A stretch of 64,000 nt of DNA from Morinoia aosen. Taxonomy: Eukaryota > Arthropoda > Malacostraca > Amphipoda > Talitridae. The position numbers and the translations under genes are program-made. The notes beneath the pieces were generated by a model. The model searched no databases. It was not told the origin of the DNA and saw only the letters and a list, made by a program, of their open reading frames with translations. Shown here piece by piece: positions 30,506-44,410 of this stretch. Positions within the stretch are counted from its first letter, which is position 1, and the number at the start of each line of letters is the position of its first letter. The stretch spans positions 44,865,842 to 44,929,841 of the forward strand of contig CM059569.1 in assembly GCA_030386875.1 (NCBI GenBank), in the 5' to 3' direction.

Positions 30506-33249
30506 TGTGAAGCGTAAGCCAATTTCTCTCCGAGTCAGCGCCAAGTTCCAATCACAAGAGATGCTGTCCAAGAAAAACTAGTCGAATGGCCCGAATTTGA
30601 GAGCATTCCAATCCAGTTGCATGAAAAACTCTTCCGCTCGACTATAACGCCATCTTAAAAAGTGTCTCCGTTGCGCCGGTAAAATATAAAAAAGCAGAAA
30701 AAAGCATTGACAGTGATTGTATAAAAGATAATGCTACATGTTCAATGAATACCACTTGGGCTTTTCCTTTTGGGTTTTGAAAACATTCGCAGAAGAGGTT
30801 TAAAAACCTTGCAATCAATCAGGGCTGTCGAATTTAAATGGTCCGGGCTTGCATGCGCGACTCCAGATAACGTCGACAAGTCAAAACGATCGCCGCAAAA
30901 AATGGCGGATGCTCTAAGCACATGCATATTCGCCAGGATTTTCTATAGCTGCCTCCCATTCTTGCAGTTTTTTGCGGGATATTCACAATGCATTCCAAAT
31001 GTTATTGGGAAGCGGAGCACAAAGACCTTTAGAGCCGGAGGAGGTTTTGAAGCAATAAGTAGGCCCCAGAATACACGATATCGGCGGGCTCCAATGCCAC
31101 GGTCGCTGGAAACACTCTTAGTGTACGAGTTCTGTCTAACAAATTGTCATGTGAGACTTGCTGGAATGGGATTATTAGAATTCCTGGTCGTTTTCCATAT
31201 TAGCATGTACACAGAGAACGCGCAGGCATTTTTATGGCTTTTTGGAAGGTACGCGCTTGAATAATGGGAGATGTATAAGCATGGTCGTGTGATCTAGAGA
31301 GGAGCATTAGCATATGGATGCTATTAAACTAATAAAGCAGGAGCAGGGAGCTGTGCTGCAGAGTACTCTTGCGTACGGACGGCTTTGGGTAGCAGCGGGG
31401 GGCTCGGACAAGTCCTAATACAATTAGGCATCGTTTGTATATTTTAATGCGACTTCAGCCCCGCAGTTCTCCGCCGGCTACACGCCGTCGCGAAATTGAG
31501 AAATTCATGGAACATGCGAAGGGAGTTATAAAATATCTCTCAAATTGATGAAAATAATTGGTATACTTTCTATGCATAAATAGCGTCATGATATTTTTAA
31601 AATTGGATAACACTTTTTTATTTCTGTCATGCAGTTTGAAGAAAATAATTCGAATGCCATTTTTGGTATGATAGTTTTATGGTATCTCTAAAATTTAATT
31701 GCACTTTTTTAGTTCTGTCATGCAGCTATTTCAGGTAATGTGTGTATTTTTCTTTGGTATTTCAGATTCAATGTGAATTTCATATCGCCTTTGAGTGGCG
31801 GTGTTTTGACCACCTGACGCAACGTTGCATTACTCTGGAAAACTCAAGAACGACAAGGAATTCAAGTCCACATTTCTGTCATTTGTGGAGTTTATAATCG
31901 TGGGATTACCAGACCTTAAATGTTTAAATAAGTTGTTAAATCTACCAAAATGATGTTTTCGGTGCGACAAAATAAGAGATAAAAATAGTGGTCAAAAAAT
32001 AAATTTGGTAATGCTAGAAATGCGGCAACCAAATGACACAAATCGCACGAAAATTTGTTCTGATGAATAAGTGAATTCTGGGGAACGGCGCATTAAAGTT
32101 GAAGGGATTTAAAGAGTTTAAAAAGAGAAATGGTCATTCCTGTAACGCGGCTTCGGTGAGTAAATGAGTCTTTCACACCTGAACGGGATTATGTCATGAA
32201 ACTCACTGAACTACGCTGACTATCGAAAGTCAAAAGTCAGTGATCGGAAATTGAAAACGTCTAATTTCACGATTTGGCTACAAAACCCACGTAACTAATT
32301 TTTGTGTAAAACAATCCTCTGACACACACATGCACGTGTGCTTGAGAAAGGAAAATTTCGTCAAAATATCCATGTACTAAATTAGTTCAGTTCCTTCAAG
32401 TTCAATGCAATTTTTCTATGAAGTTCAAAATAACAACAATCACTTCAAATTTTATTCATAGGTCACTCAAATTCATTTTTATCCATCTCCGAGATTCAAA
32501 GCACTTCGAGATTTGGCCATAGGCTTGCAGACAATGACGCCAGCAGAGAACTATTACAGAGCACCTACAGAGCAAGCCAAACTGCCCATCCATGGGATAG
32601 GTTTGCCTCACGTACACTTTCAATTTCTCATCTTGATGCGGTGAGAGCATCGGCATCTCTGTTACACGCATCGTTCTCAGTACAGCCATGGGTGAAAAAA
32701 ATATTGGTGAGTTAAAGCATGAGAACACGACTGTACCTTATTATTGCTATTATCATTTAGTTTTATATTAAGTTCGCTTAAGAAAAGTATAAAGGATGCG
32801 AATAGTGTCTAAATACGCCTATAAAGCCTTCGGATAAAAGAAATGAAGACTTAAAGTGACGCCACACGCAGGATATTGCACCCGGTCTCTCCGTCTACTA
32901 AAATGTTCAAGCATTTTGCATTGGATGTCTTATTCTAAATATAGGAAATGTGCAAAAATTGTACAATTTATGTTTAACGAAATGAATGTAGTATTCAAAC
33001 ATTTTACAACGGATGTTATTACGAAATCGTTCGTGATCTGTAGCTTAATGGTAATTAATTTTTACGCTATCATCCCAAAAACCATTCAATCAGATTTGCT
33101 GAAGCAAGCTATAAGTTAATAAGTTAATAGATTTAACTGTTGCCTTCAATCTAATATGCATTTCAAAAAATTGAAGTTTAAAAAAAAAATTTTCGTAAAA
33201 ATTTGCGAATTTCAACAAAGCAAAAAACTAAAACTACCATATAATAGTA
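30506..33249. other. No gene recognised
   Basis: A 164-codon frame at 30770-31264 and several smaller ones have no domain that I recognise. GC content rises at about 31350-31500 without a recognisable feature. Confidence 0.4.
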
Positions 33250-33505
33250 AAATTCGTAAATTTATCGGGAGAACAATGGCTGTTGGCTTCCGGAATCAGT
33301 TTGGGCGACAGAAGAAGGTGTACCTGGAACCCGGAAACTTTTCCTCCCAAAGACACGATAGAACCCGCATCTTATTGAAAAATTCGTGAATTTTTCTGAA
33401 GAACGAAGGCTATTGGCCTCCTCTATCAGTATACGGGCGACAGCAGAAAGGAGATGTACTTACAACACAGAAACTTTTTTCTCCCAAAGACACGAGAAGC
33501 GAGTG
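33250..33505. repeat. 128-bp tandem duplication
   Basis: AAAATTCGTAAATTTATC at 33250 and AAAATTCGTGAATTTTTC at 33378 begin two diverged copies, each ending near TCCCAAAGACACGA. Confidence 0.75.
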
Positions 33506-34644
33506 CGAATAAATACGAGAGAGAATATAAGTAAAAAATATTCAGCTACGCCATAGTCACGCCACGATAACGGTTTGCCTCTTCCGCCGCACAGAAAAAC
33601 ACGGCAGGATAAAACGGAAGCGTTGAACAAACGAAACCTTCCGATTTGTCTAAAGTATGGAGCTCAATCGCAGACTGCATGCAACAAAGCAATGAAAAGC
33701 TTGCTGCTTTGATCTCACAAGTGCTTGCCATAACTCAGTGTGTGCCCATATAGGCTTCCGTTGACTCGGACAATCGCACAGCCCTCTACGTTTGGGACTC
33801 CAAGCATCATTGCATTGCTTGCATCATTGCTTGCTGTTGGCGGGGAAACACCGGCGCTTGCAGTCACTGCTTTCAATGGTGCTTGCACAGGCAAAAAATG
33901 ACGCTTTGAAATGCATGGAGCTTGACAGGCAGGCTAAGCCGCAGGAAATGGGCAGAAACCCTACAGCGGTTCCGCATACCTATGGTAATTGAAACCAACA
34001 AAGCCGCTCCTCAGTCACAATGACAGTCCTACTCACGACAAATGGAAGCGCCTTAAAAAATAGCGACGGTGAAGGTTGCAATTTAGAAATGCATGGCTTT
34101 GCAACGGACGTAAGAAGAGAAAGAGATTGTTACAAAAGGGCGGCCGCGCCGCCGGAACTGCAACGACGTGGCGCGGGCGACGGCCGTAGCGTAACCTATC
34201 GGGCTCGCCGCTGCGCTTTGCCCATTCTGCAAATGCTGTCAAAATGTGCACTGAAAAATGCAAGGAGTACAACGACTTTCAAGATATTTCCAGATTCTCG
34301 AAAAATTAGAAAAAGGAGATGATGAAAGCAATTTTTTTCATGTGAACAGAATCACACAGGAAGAGTATCAAAAAATTGTACAGCTCAAGAGTCTTAAAAC
34401 TGTACAGATTAAGGTAGGGCTGAGTAGGTAATTTTTTTTTACTTATTCAACAGAATTGCGTTAGAAGAGCGACACGGAATCGAGCAGCTCAAGTGTTTCA
34501 AAACCTCAAGCTGTTCTGACTCTAAATACGCAGAGTACAGGTAAATAAAATCATCTCTTCATCAACACTAGATGCATCCAAGAGAGTTCACATACGGAGC
34601 TCCTCGAGTGGAATAGCAATACGAGCAGATAATGCGAAAAAACC
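33506..34644. other. No gene recognised
   Basis: Moderately GC-rich in places (about 34135-34220). Open frames such as 34020-34322 have no recognisable domain. Confidence 0.4.
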
Positions 34645-34822
34645 GGTACTGATTGAAAACAATTTGACTTCGGCGGAAGCTCAAGACAGAAAATTAACAT
34701 GCGCTCCATGCAAAACAGGGCTTGCATAGCTACAGGCAGAAATTACAAAAAAAAAGACATACACTGATTTAGAATAATTTGAATTGGGCGGAAGCTCAAG
34801 ACAGAAAATTAACGTGTGCTGC
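34645..34822. repeat. Short direct duplication, 115 bp apart
   Basis: GCGGAAGCTCAAGACAGAAA with flanking matches recurs with a 115-bp offset at about 34650-34705 and 34765-34820. Confidence 0.7.
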
Positions 34823-37526
34823 AGGTAGCAGGCTCTCAGCACTCACCTGGACACAAGCAGGACCGTTGGCAAGCAATTCGCAGTACAGCAAAGCACCATT
34901 TTTTGCTGCCTGCAAGCACATGCAGGTATGTCACGGCCGTTGAGCGGCGGCTTGCAGGAGTATCAAATGTTGAAGCAATAAGAGAATGGTGGGCTCTCGC
35001 TTTGTCACATTTGCTTGCAACAACAATTTTTTAGCGCACCACAATAGTCGTTCCTGCTGCCTCCGAGCGCACGGAAACGCCTCCAACGAATCTCGGCAGC
35101 GCTTGCAATGCGTGAAACTTTTTTGATTTTGAGCCGAGGGCCAAAAACTTAGAGAGGCCACAACCGCAATGCATTTCGGTCGTCATGCTTTTGTGGCGGC
35201 CGCGTTTTGCTCGCAGGTCTCGAGCATTGTTGCTTGTTGCTTTCCCAGCAAACTTTTTATGCAAGTCTTTAGACATTACGTGAACGATCCCTGACGCTTG
35301 CCTTGCAATCGTCACTTAGAATCGAATTTGAGAACCATGTTCCCACGACAGCGTCGTCTGTTGCGGTGCTTCTCAAACAATCCGATGCGGCGGAACGGTA
35401 GCATTTTTCTTAGATATTTCTCCGCAGTTTCAATTTGACTGGACGCAATTTCCACTGTAGTCTGCGAGCACCACACTCTTCCTATCAAATGATAAGCTGT
35501 TCACTGCTTTACATTTAGCGAAATTAGATAAATTACGCTGTTCACACCTTTTCTGGTTCCTAACGATCTTAATAGTAGGACAATTTAAAATCCAATGTTA
35601 CGCATTTCATGTATCAGCTTTATTTAAAATAAACTGTTTGTTTTCTTTCTTTATGGTAATTCATACTGAGTGTACTGAACAACTTTTCACAGGAGCTTTT
35701 AAAAATTTGGTCGCCTAGAGCTCCAGTTAAAAAGTTGGACTTGGATTAGCTTGCGGACCAACACTCACTGTAACACAGGTCTTCGTATAATACAACTTGT
35801 CTCCAGGTCTCACAGCACGGAGGACAAACCCCGAAAGTGAAGAAGTTTCACTCCACGGCTCACCACTCATATAACACAGTGATGTTACCTGATTAACACG
35901 TTTATTCCGGTGGTCACTTAGGGGATTTTCATAATGCTGCTGACCGACCAGTAGTCACAAACCTAATTTTCACAAATACGCGATCAAAACCTTTTGAAGG
36001 CACTCTCTGGTTATTGTTCCCTGTTTGAAAAATTGATCACTACAATTGACTTTGAGTTCAATAATGAGCTTCAGTTAACGTGTTAAGTAAAATTCACGGC
36101 TCTAGAGTTCTAGCGATCAAACCTCCTGCATCCTTGTATGAGGCAGAAGTAGTGGTCGTAGTACAGAGCGCCTATTTACAACGGTCTATGGGTATAAATT
36201 GTACGGAATATTTTGTGGAAATATGCACATTTTCCAAGTGGTAAAACTACATGAAAATATTGGGAAACTAACTGTATTTTAAAAATAAGCGATTTGTTAA
36301 CGACATTAACCTTGTGAAGTAATTCGTGCTTGTATTGTGAACATACTATGATGGGTATTGTGAACGGTAAACTGTTTATCAAACAAGCGTTTGCTTGAGT
36401 TAGTAGAAGCATACCAAGTGAATGACGAAGAGCTTATTATATGCCATACAAACATTTTAGTACCTCTGATTACTTTTGTTGTTTTGAGTACGTTTTAGAA
36501 TATTCATAACATGTATTAGGCGGAGAAAACACTTTTATACTTTGCTCATCTGAAAGTCCCTTGTTCGTACGTTTAAAAAAAGTCCCTTCAATTAATAAAT
36601 GTAGCACGGAGGGGATATTTTACATTTAATTATAAATTTTCTATAGTTTTTGGTCCTATAATTTACTTTTTATATCAATGTTTTACTTACAGTTCATTCA
36701 GAAGAATTGGATGTAAAAAATTTGACTTTGATTTATTGTTTTCAGAGCACTGACGATGAATATTTTATAATCGAAAATGTTTGTTTTTATCATTATATGC
36801 TCAGCAACGTTGGTTTTCCATTTTATCCTAACCGTTACTTAACATTAACATTAACAATTACCAAGTTAAGTTAAATAACAAATTAACAAGTTACTCGTGC
36901 AATGTCTCCCGCGCAGGCACTTAGTGTTCGCTTGCTGGAGTTCGTAGAAACGCAAGAGCATTTGCACGAAAATTTTAAAACAAAGAGCCTCAAAACGCAT
37001 TTATAGAGCATGCAGTAGAGCGCACAGAAGCCAATTCTGCTCGCTGCGCAAGAAGAACTGAAAGAAGAACTGAATGCTGAAAGAAGAACAACCGCAGCCA
37101 CCGGCACGGCACGACTTGCTTTGCAAGCAGGTTATTTTTTAGTTTGCGAACATCGACGACACAAGCGAAGAAAAAGAAATAATTTTTTTTATTTATAGTT
37201 AAAATTATGCAAAAAACTCAATAAAGCTGATACCAAAATCATCAGCGGTTTTTAGAACCGCTTCAAGGGGGCTGACTATTGAGATACGACCGTGATCCGT
37301 GCGCTCCAAGCTCTTGAGCAGAATGACGGCAGTGTTCATCTGTTCAGGATATTCTCATCGATTGACGGGAGTGAAAATTATCGGAAATTCAGAAACATTT
37401 CATGCCGCGCCTAATACGAGAGAAATAGCGTCGTGTGCCGTTACGTGCGCTGTTTATTTTTCAAATTCGTTTCAAAACAATAAAATCGCAATACCGATAC
37501 CTTCTGTGTAGATATTCTCACCTCAT
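34823..37526. other. No gene recognised
   Basis: Mixed composition. No domain is seen in the short open frames and no RNA gene was recognised. Confidence 0.4.
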
Positions 37527-37527
37527 A

Positions 37528-37740
37528 AATACAATAATACTTAATATGAATACAGTAATACTTAATATGAATACAGTAATACTTAATATAAATGCAGTAA
37601 TACTTAATATAAATACAGTAACACTTAATATAAATACAATAATACTTGATATAAATACAATAATACTTAATACCAATGCAATAATACCTAATATAAATAC
37701 AATAATACTTAATATGAATACAAAAATTCTTATATAAATC
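37528..37740. repeat. 21-bp minisatellite, about 10 copies
   Basis: The unit is AATACTTAATATAAATACAG plus one base, with ATG/ATA variants. A 21-bp, stop-free unit gives open frames on both strands (peptides such as ILNINTV), which I do not regard as coding. Confidence 0.92.
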
Positions 37741-38335
37741 CAAAAAATGCTTGTATACAATCGTAATTGTATTTAAGGTATTTTTATAAAATTCCATGGA
37801 ATACAATATCGCGCTCTCAAAACAGCGAGTTGGCGTGAACAGAGCAGCCGCTGAAGTGGTCCGGCCAACACACGTGTTTAGGATAAGGCCTTAATGATCT
37901 GACGCAGTGGGATCACTCGATACTGTCGCTCCTATACTCACCTATTGATTCACTAATAAGTCCAAATTTACAGAAATGCAATTAGTGTCGTTGGCATGTT
38001 TACAGCAACCGATACCTGAGCAAATACTTGGAGTTTGTTAGCGAGAGGCGAACTCCATTATCACGTCTGACTGAGAGTAACACGCTAAAAATGTACAGTC
38101 CTGGGCTGTCATTTCGTTCCAAAATATCGTCAATGTACACAATAAAACATGGTGAGCAAATTGCGCTAGCGTGCGCTGCATTTAAAAGTTTGCATTGGAA
38201 AAGAATGAGTTTTCTTTGCTAAGTTAAAGAGACAGAGGTGGGACCGCAGCTGGGAAACAAACGAATCTGAGCTCGTTTTATTCTTAAATCAAACATCTGC
38301 TGTCTCCGCCGCACTTATATCAGGCTGGTGCAAGA
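37741..38335. other. No recognised feature
   Basis: No coding evidence or clear repeat. Confidence 0.5.
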
Positions 38336-38650
38336 GTAATGTCCCCTTTTTAGCCGGAGGTAAAGTCGGACAAAAATCGGACAGAAGTAATGTCCGACTT
38401 TTAGCCGTAGGTATAGTTGGACAAACATCGGACAAAAGTAACTTCCCACTTTTAGCCGGAGGCAAAGTTGGACAAACATCGGGCAAAAGTAACGTCACAC
38501 TTTTAGCCGGAGGAAAAGTTGGACAAACATCGGACAAAAGTAACGTCCCACTTTTAGCCGGAGGCAAAGTTGGACATACATCGGACAAAAGTAACTTCCC
38601 ACTTTTAGCTGGAGGTAAAGTTGGAGAAAAATCAGACGAATGTAATGTTC
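38336..38650. repeat. 51-bp minisatellite, about 6 copies
   Basis: The unit contains CACTTTTAGCCGGAGGCAAA, then GTTGGACAAACATCGGACAA and AAGTAACGTCC. Being a multiple of three and stop-free on the minus strand, it creates the repetitive frame 38289-38588. Confidence 0.9.
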
Positions 38651-38812
38651 GATTTTATTTGCCCGAAGTTTAAAATTAGAGTTGTCAATTTTCACATTCT
38701 GTTTCAAGTGTAATATATTTCTGCGATTAAACTGAATGATTTTGGTTCAGATTATCTCTGTTACGTTTATATTTTTGATAAATGTTGTCATGCATGTTTG
38801 TCTCATTTAATC

Positions 38813-39300
38813 CGCATAAGAAATGTTCTTCTGTAAGAGTTTTATAGAGGTGTTAACAATGCAAGTGCGGCAGCAAAATCTATTCAAAACACTTATAAGG
38901 ATGATGTAGTGAATGAAAAAAGTTGCAGGAGATTAATTTCTTGTTTTCTCAGCGGTGATTTCACTCTTATTGATGAGTCAAAGCAAGGTCGTACAAGAAC
39001 ACTTGATTCCGACCAGTTGAATGTTGTTGTGTCCGATAATTCTGCAGTTACCATTAGGGAAATCGCAGACAGTTAGACGTGGCTCATACAACCTGCTTCG
39101 GATTTCCATTTCTTCCGAGGGCTACTGAACCATTTTGGTAAATTTATCTTAACAATAAGAGACAAGATTGAAAAAGTCTTGAATTTTTATTTTGATTCTA
39201 AGCCTACAGAATTTTTCAAGCGAGGAATTTATGAGCTAGTTGAAAGGTAGAATGACATCATTGAAAATAAAGGAAAATATATTAACCAATTAATATTTCC
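38813..39300 (+). pseudogene. Mariner transposase relic, catalytic core deleted
   Basis: A degraded Tc1/mariner-superfamily transposase. About 88 codons (38813-39073) match the N-terminal helix-turn-helix DNA-binding region (NNASAAAKSIQNTY, SCRRLIS, LSGDFTLIDESKQGR, TIREIADS). After a stop at 39074-39076 the same frame resumes near ASDFHFFRGLLNHF and continues through FDSKPTEFFKRGIYELVER, the conserved mariner C-terminus. The central catalytic domain is missing, apparently by an in-frame internal deletion. Stops at 38834-38836, 39074-39076 and 39248-39250 show it is dead. Terminal inverted repeats were not located with confidence. Confidence 0.85.
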
Positions 39301-39523
39301 ATAATTATTGGCTTATTTATTTTTACCAAAGATCTTCAAATCGAACACTTTTAAGTGTCGCAAGAGGGACATTCAGAGACAAAAATATCACGCATTTAAA
39401 CACACGTGGAAATGGAAACGACCTTCTGATATTCTAGTTCTCAAACGTTCATTTTTTGCAGTACATCACCAGGTGTTAAATGAGAAGCCACTCAAAATCA
39501 ATATGAGGTTTAGGAACAGTGAT

Positions 39524-39667
39524 AGATGTTGTGTTTTACTGTCAGGAGCAGAAATGTTGTCTTTTACTGTCAGCAGCAGAAGTGTTGTGTTTTACTGCCT
39601 GCAGTAAAAGTGTTGTGTTTTACTGCCAGCAGCAAAAGTGTTGTGTTTTACTGTCAGCGGCAGAAGC
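39524..39667. repeat. 28-bp minisatellite, about 5 copies
   Basis: The unit is GTGTTGTGTTTTACTGTCAG followed by CAGCAGAA, with variants. Confidence 0.88.
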
Positions 39668-41117
39668 AAGCATTAATGAGAGCGTGTGAACTGCAAGACC
39701 ATGCGTTTTGCAGGTTGCATAATATGACCAGGAATGAATTAAAGAATTTGAAAACTTACGGAGAAATTTCCGTAGAGTTCAGAAAGAGAGAGACATGATT
39801 GAGTGAAGGCAGAGGACTTCGAGCGAAGCTTTCCTTTCTTGATTACGGGTCCTGACGCGCGGGAATCCAAAAAGATAACGTAAACGGAAAAACTAAAAAA
39901 AGCTTAGTGATAATTTTTTATGCGTAGGGATATTTCGAGTAGTTAGATACTAGTGAAAGACATGAGTCATCGGCATGTCATTTCGGTTACCACAGAACAT
40001 TTTTAGCAAATTCCACAGCCACTCATTCCTTCTGTGCCACACTGATGGTGAGCCGAGACGCTTGACTCTCTAACGCCCCAGAGGACTATACGGTCCTTTA
40101 CCGAAAGAAGCCTCAATACATTGTATGTATAGCTAAATTAGTTCCCTACTGTGTTCTTTGAAGTTTGCCGAGTGACAATTTCTTTCTCATTTTGGTATCG
40201 GAGACAACCTGATGGTAGCGCCAGTCTAATGACGGTGGTTGTGATAACGGCAATATGAATACAAAAATGCTGACGTGAAAGGGTTAATAGGTCCACGCAT
40301 GAATCTTAACTCTATATCAACCAGTGTCCTTTCTGGAGGACTTCAGGCAATCACTCATATCTTTCTTATATTCTAAATGTTTTGCGAACATCGACGACAA
40401 TGCAACGTTTAAGGAGAATTTCCCATTTAATAGGTTTCATTTATGATAATTTAAGAGAAATTACCGCGATGTTTTGTTTGAGAGCTAAAAAAATTTGGTG
40501 GTTATAGGGTTAATGCAACGTTAAATATAGGTTCAAACATCTGTAAAATGTTTGAAAACATCAACAACAAAAATTTTCTTTATTGTAAGTTACTTTGACA
40601 TGCATTTAGAATTCAATTCAAAATAAACATACCGAGTGTGCTGATAATAGAAAAAACGAAATAAGAACTTTAAATTTATTCAAATGAAACATCGTTTAGG
40701 ATTTTCCATAGATGACAATAGTTTCGTTTAACTTTTTCTCCGAGTAGAAAATTATTTTTTGCATTGTTACGTAAACTTCTTAACAACATCGTGCTGAGTG
40801 AAGAATTCAATGCTACGAATGTATAAAAACTATTTTCGATGGTATTACAAAGCTACAATATGTAGTTGATTAGTTAAAAAAATAGTCAAAAGACTTTCTT
40901 TCCTTCATTGCTGAAAGAAGGTAACACTTCAACGATTTGCAAAGAAACTAGCAATGAAACTTTCCCTCATGGATAATATAAAGATAACCCTTGGAACCTT
41001 ATCAAAATTAAATATTTCACGAGCTCAACAGATTTTCTCGTTCGTACGAAATCATTTTGCAAACTCCCTGTAGCGCTCTGCTCTAGATCACAGTATGTAA
41101 CTAACCCATGTTTTCGA
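39668..41117. other. No recognised feature
   Basis: AT-rich sequence; no coding frame of note. Confidence 0.5.
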
Positions 41118-41420
41118 TGAGCAATATTGGTGAACAATATCTTACTTACTCACGTTTTTGGTGAACAATATGTTACTCACGTTTTTGGTGAACAATATTG
41201 ATGAACAATATGTTGCTCACGTTTTTGGTGAACAATATTGGTGAACAATATGTTACTCGCGTTTTAGGTTAACAATATTGGTGAACAATATGTTACTCAC
41301 GTTTTTGATTAACAATATTGGTGAACAATATGTTACTCACGTTTTAGGTTAACAATATTGGTGAATAATACGCTGGTAACCCATTTTTTTGGCGAACAAT
41401 ATGTTACTCACGTTTTCTGT
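41118..41420. repeat. 40-bp minisatellite, about 7 copies
   Basis: The unit contains CACGTTTTTGGTGAACAATA followed by TTGGTGAACAATATGTTACT. Two sub-halves share GGTGAACAATAT, so the unit probably arose from a shorter repeat. Confidence 0.88.
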
Positions 41421-41499
41421 ATCGAACTGATGCCTTAGCTCTGAGTTGATGCTGTCGGCTATGAATTTGGCATTTCGTTCCGGATGTTCTCTCCTCCAA

Positions 41500-41865
41500 A
41501 ATCGTGATTTTTGTTCCAAGATCTCTTTTGCTCCAAATATATGCTTCCTGTTATAAAATGATGCTTTTGCTTTGAAATTATGTTTTTGTCGTAAAATGAT
41601 ACTTTTGTTTAGAAATGGGGCTTTCTGCTCTGGAATGGTGCACTTTCTGCTCCGAAAAGATTATTTCTGCGCTGGAATGCTGCATTTTACTCTAAGTTAA
41701 TACATTTTACTCCATGATGACATTTTCGGTTGCATCAGTGGTTTATTTTAACTCTCCACTGCTTTCTGCTCCGTAATGCTGCATTTTACACGAAGTTGAT
41801 GCATTTTACTCCAAATTGACATTTTTGGTTGCGTCAGTGTCTTGTTTCAGTTTAACTCTGCAGCC
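41500..41865. repeat. Degenerate repeats and a 98-bp tandem duplication
   Basis: TGCTGCATTTTAC recurs at about 41679 and 41777, each time followed by a TGACATTTTYGGTTGCRTCAG block, giving a duplication of about 98 bp. Looser TTTTGCTC and TCTGCTC words precede it. Confidence 0.65.
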
Positions 41866-44150
41866 TTCACCCTCCGCTACCGGTCCAGATTGTGCCACAA
41901 TTAGCCACCATCTCGCGCTCGGTGTGACAGCCGTTGCGCACCACAAACACGTCACAGTTTAGCCTCAAATTCCTGAATCCTTTTGGGCTAAAAAAGCCAA
42001 GAGCTGCCCGCACACACTCACCCAAAAAGTACAGTTCGCAAAAAACAACAAATAACGGAGACTCAAAAGACCTCCGCAAACACGGAATCAAGGAAATGCG
42101 CGCAGTGAGACGATGGCGGAAGTTTGGGAACTAATGTCCCGATTTTCCCACAGCTGCGTGCTATGTCCCGCTGTCTGTTTGTTGGGCGGCTATTGCTGCC
42201 ATGTCGACTGCTTTTGTCCCAATCTGAACCTGTGATAAGGAAAAATTACCGTTTCTGCTCCGAACAGTCAAGCTTGTCGGTTTTATTAATCTGAAAAGAT
42301 TTTGAAGTGGTCACGTTGATTTTGTGAGATGTTTTCAGCGGGTGATGCCGTGATACGGATCGTGTTTTGTTATTGGGTTGAAACTTTGACGTGACGTGAA
42401 AAGTGACTCAAATTTGTATGCAGAATTTCGTTATTCAGTGTAGGAATTAAATATGCTAACAATAGCAAGTATTCGTCGCTAGAATTGCAAAGCAACAAGT
42501 CAGGATTGATGTGCAACATTCGATGAAAGATTTAACACCTCCTGAGATTAAAACTATGCTCTGACCCTGGTAAAAACAAATATAAAACAAATATACATAT
42601 ATGTATATATATTTATATATATATATGTATATGTGTTTCTGCGGTCATTAAAGCGATGGCATAAGAACATCCACATACTGTATACGGGTCATCATTTTAC
42701 ACAGCTGCGATAGATTGATGGTACTTGTCATTTTTAATGAAATAGAGAGCACTCGATAGATCGTGCAGAACCTTTACTGCTTTCAGAGCACGAAGAGGCC
42801 CTGAAGTTAAAAATAAGTGTTTCGTGCATTTATTTATCAGTAGGAATGTGTCAAGAAAATTTAATGCAAAAAGAAGGGCAGGGATGACCGAGTAAAAATA
42901 ATTATGCTAAAACGAACGTTTCGGGTTAACAAACACCCATTATTGGCCAAAAATTTCCAAAAAAACGTAAAACCACGAAATAAATTTTCATGAAAATGAA
43001 ATAAACTTTTTCGAGAAAAAATGTCTTTTCTTTAATGAAAGCGCTCTCTGGGATTTTGTTTTAAATTTTAGACGTTACGTAAATGACAGTTTCCTGCCAC
43101 ATTCATATTTACTGCAAGAGTACTAATGTAATATAAAGAAAAAATATATATTTATAAATGAGAGAGTACATCTCTCATTTTATCTGAGACATGAGAGTAC
43201 TTAGAAAAAAATGCAAACAGCACTGCTGCAGAAAACATACGAAGAGTGTGGTAGAAATTCACAGTCAATAATAAAAATAAAGTTATTCATAGACGAGAAA
43301 ATGGGCGAGTAAGAAAAATAACGTAAATGGAACCATCTTTCATGTTTACAAACAAAACATTGTTATTGACAGCTCCCTCATTACATAGAAAGCTTTCATC
43401 ATACATCTCGACTAGAAATCACGCCTGCTTTAAATTTATACTTTGTTCCATAATTACACATTTCTGTATATTTCTGCCCCATCAATCAACATATCCTCCA
43501 ACGCAACATTTTGCGCGCTCCCAGCATCAGGAGTCCAGCCACATCCCCTCATCACGCACGCTGAGGGCAGAGCTAATCATGATTTTTTTTAACGCGATGT
43601 TACAGAAGCACAGCGCGTGCGTGGGAGCGTGAGCGTGTCACCGGTAAGTGCAGCTTTCCTTTTTGTTTAAAGTAAAAACGGTCGATAATTCGATTGAAAC
43701 TGTGGCGTTTATAGAGCCCCGTTCAATAAGCACAAATTACACCCTTCTCACGGCTACTTGTACTCATCACGCATTATTTTTCTGGCTGACAAGAGCCCGG
43801 CGTTGCAGATTATGGTCGGCGCAGCGCGGTGCCGCCGCGGCGCTGTGGTGTCCGACGCAAAATTATTCCCACCGACTAAAGCAATTGCTGTGGTTTAAAT
43901 ACTTTAAGCTTCGATTTTTTCCGTTGCGCCATGGACGTTGCAACAAGAAGTCTTTTGTCTTAAATACATCGTGACGCTGATTGTGTGTATGAAATCACTT
44001 CACAAAAATAATAGCTTCTACTATACAGTTATCTAAAAATATTATGATTGCCATTAAGGCCACGGGAGTGTTATATCATTAATGTTTTACAGCGTGGATG
44101 TGGCATGATCCACCTGATCGAAGGTAAGAATCTTTAATTCCTTTTTCAGA
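41866..44150. other. No gene recognised; AT microsatellite inside
   Basis: Contains an AT-rich TATATGTATAT-type microsatellite at about 42590-42635. Open frames at 41934-42134, 43327-43632 and 43648-43974 have no recognisable domains. Confidence 0.4.
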
Positions 44151-44172
44151 GACGCCAAAATCTGCAACCCTT

Positions 44173-44410
44173 CGCTCTATGCAATCCTTTGCTCTATGCA
44201 ATCCTTTGCTCTATGCAATCCTTTCCAATAATAATTAGTAATATGAGTTGAGTCAGCAATATTAATAAGTCATTTTGAATTGAATCAGTAATATTGAAAC
44301 CAGTCAACAATATTTAATTGATAAGTTATACTGAACTGAATCAGAAATAATCGTAATATTGAACGGTAATATTAAATTGAATGAGTAATAATTGAACACG
44401 TAATATTAAA
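44173..44410. repeat. 17-bp triplicate and degenerate AATATTGA repeats
   Basis: CTCTATGCAATCCTTTG repeats three times (44173-44224). It is followed by degenerate repetition of TAATATTGAATTGAATCAGT-like words to about 44410. Confidence 0.75.

Noticed and set aside
30770-31264. 164-codon frame as a host gene
   Set aside because: No recognisable domain, and the length is attainable by chance in a slightly GC-richer stretch.
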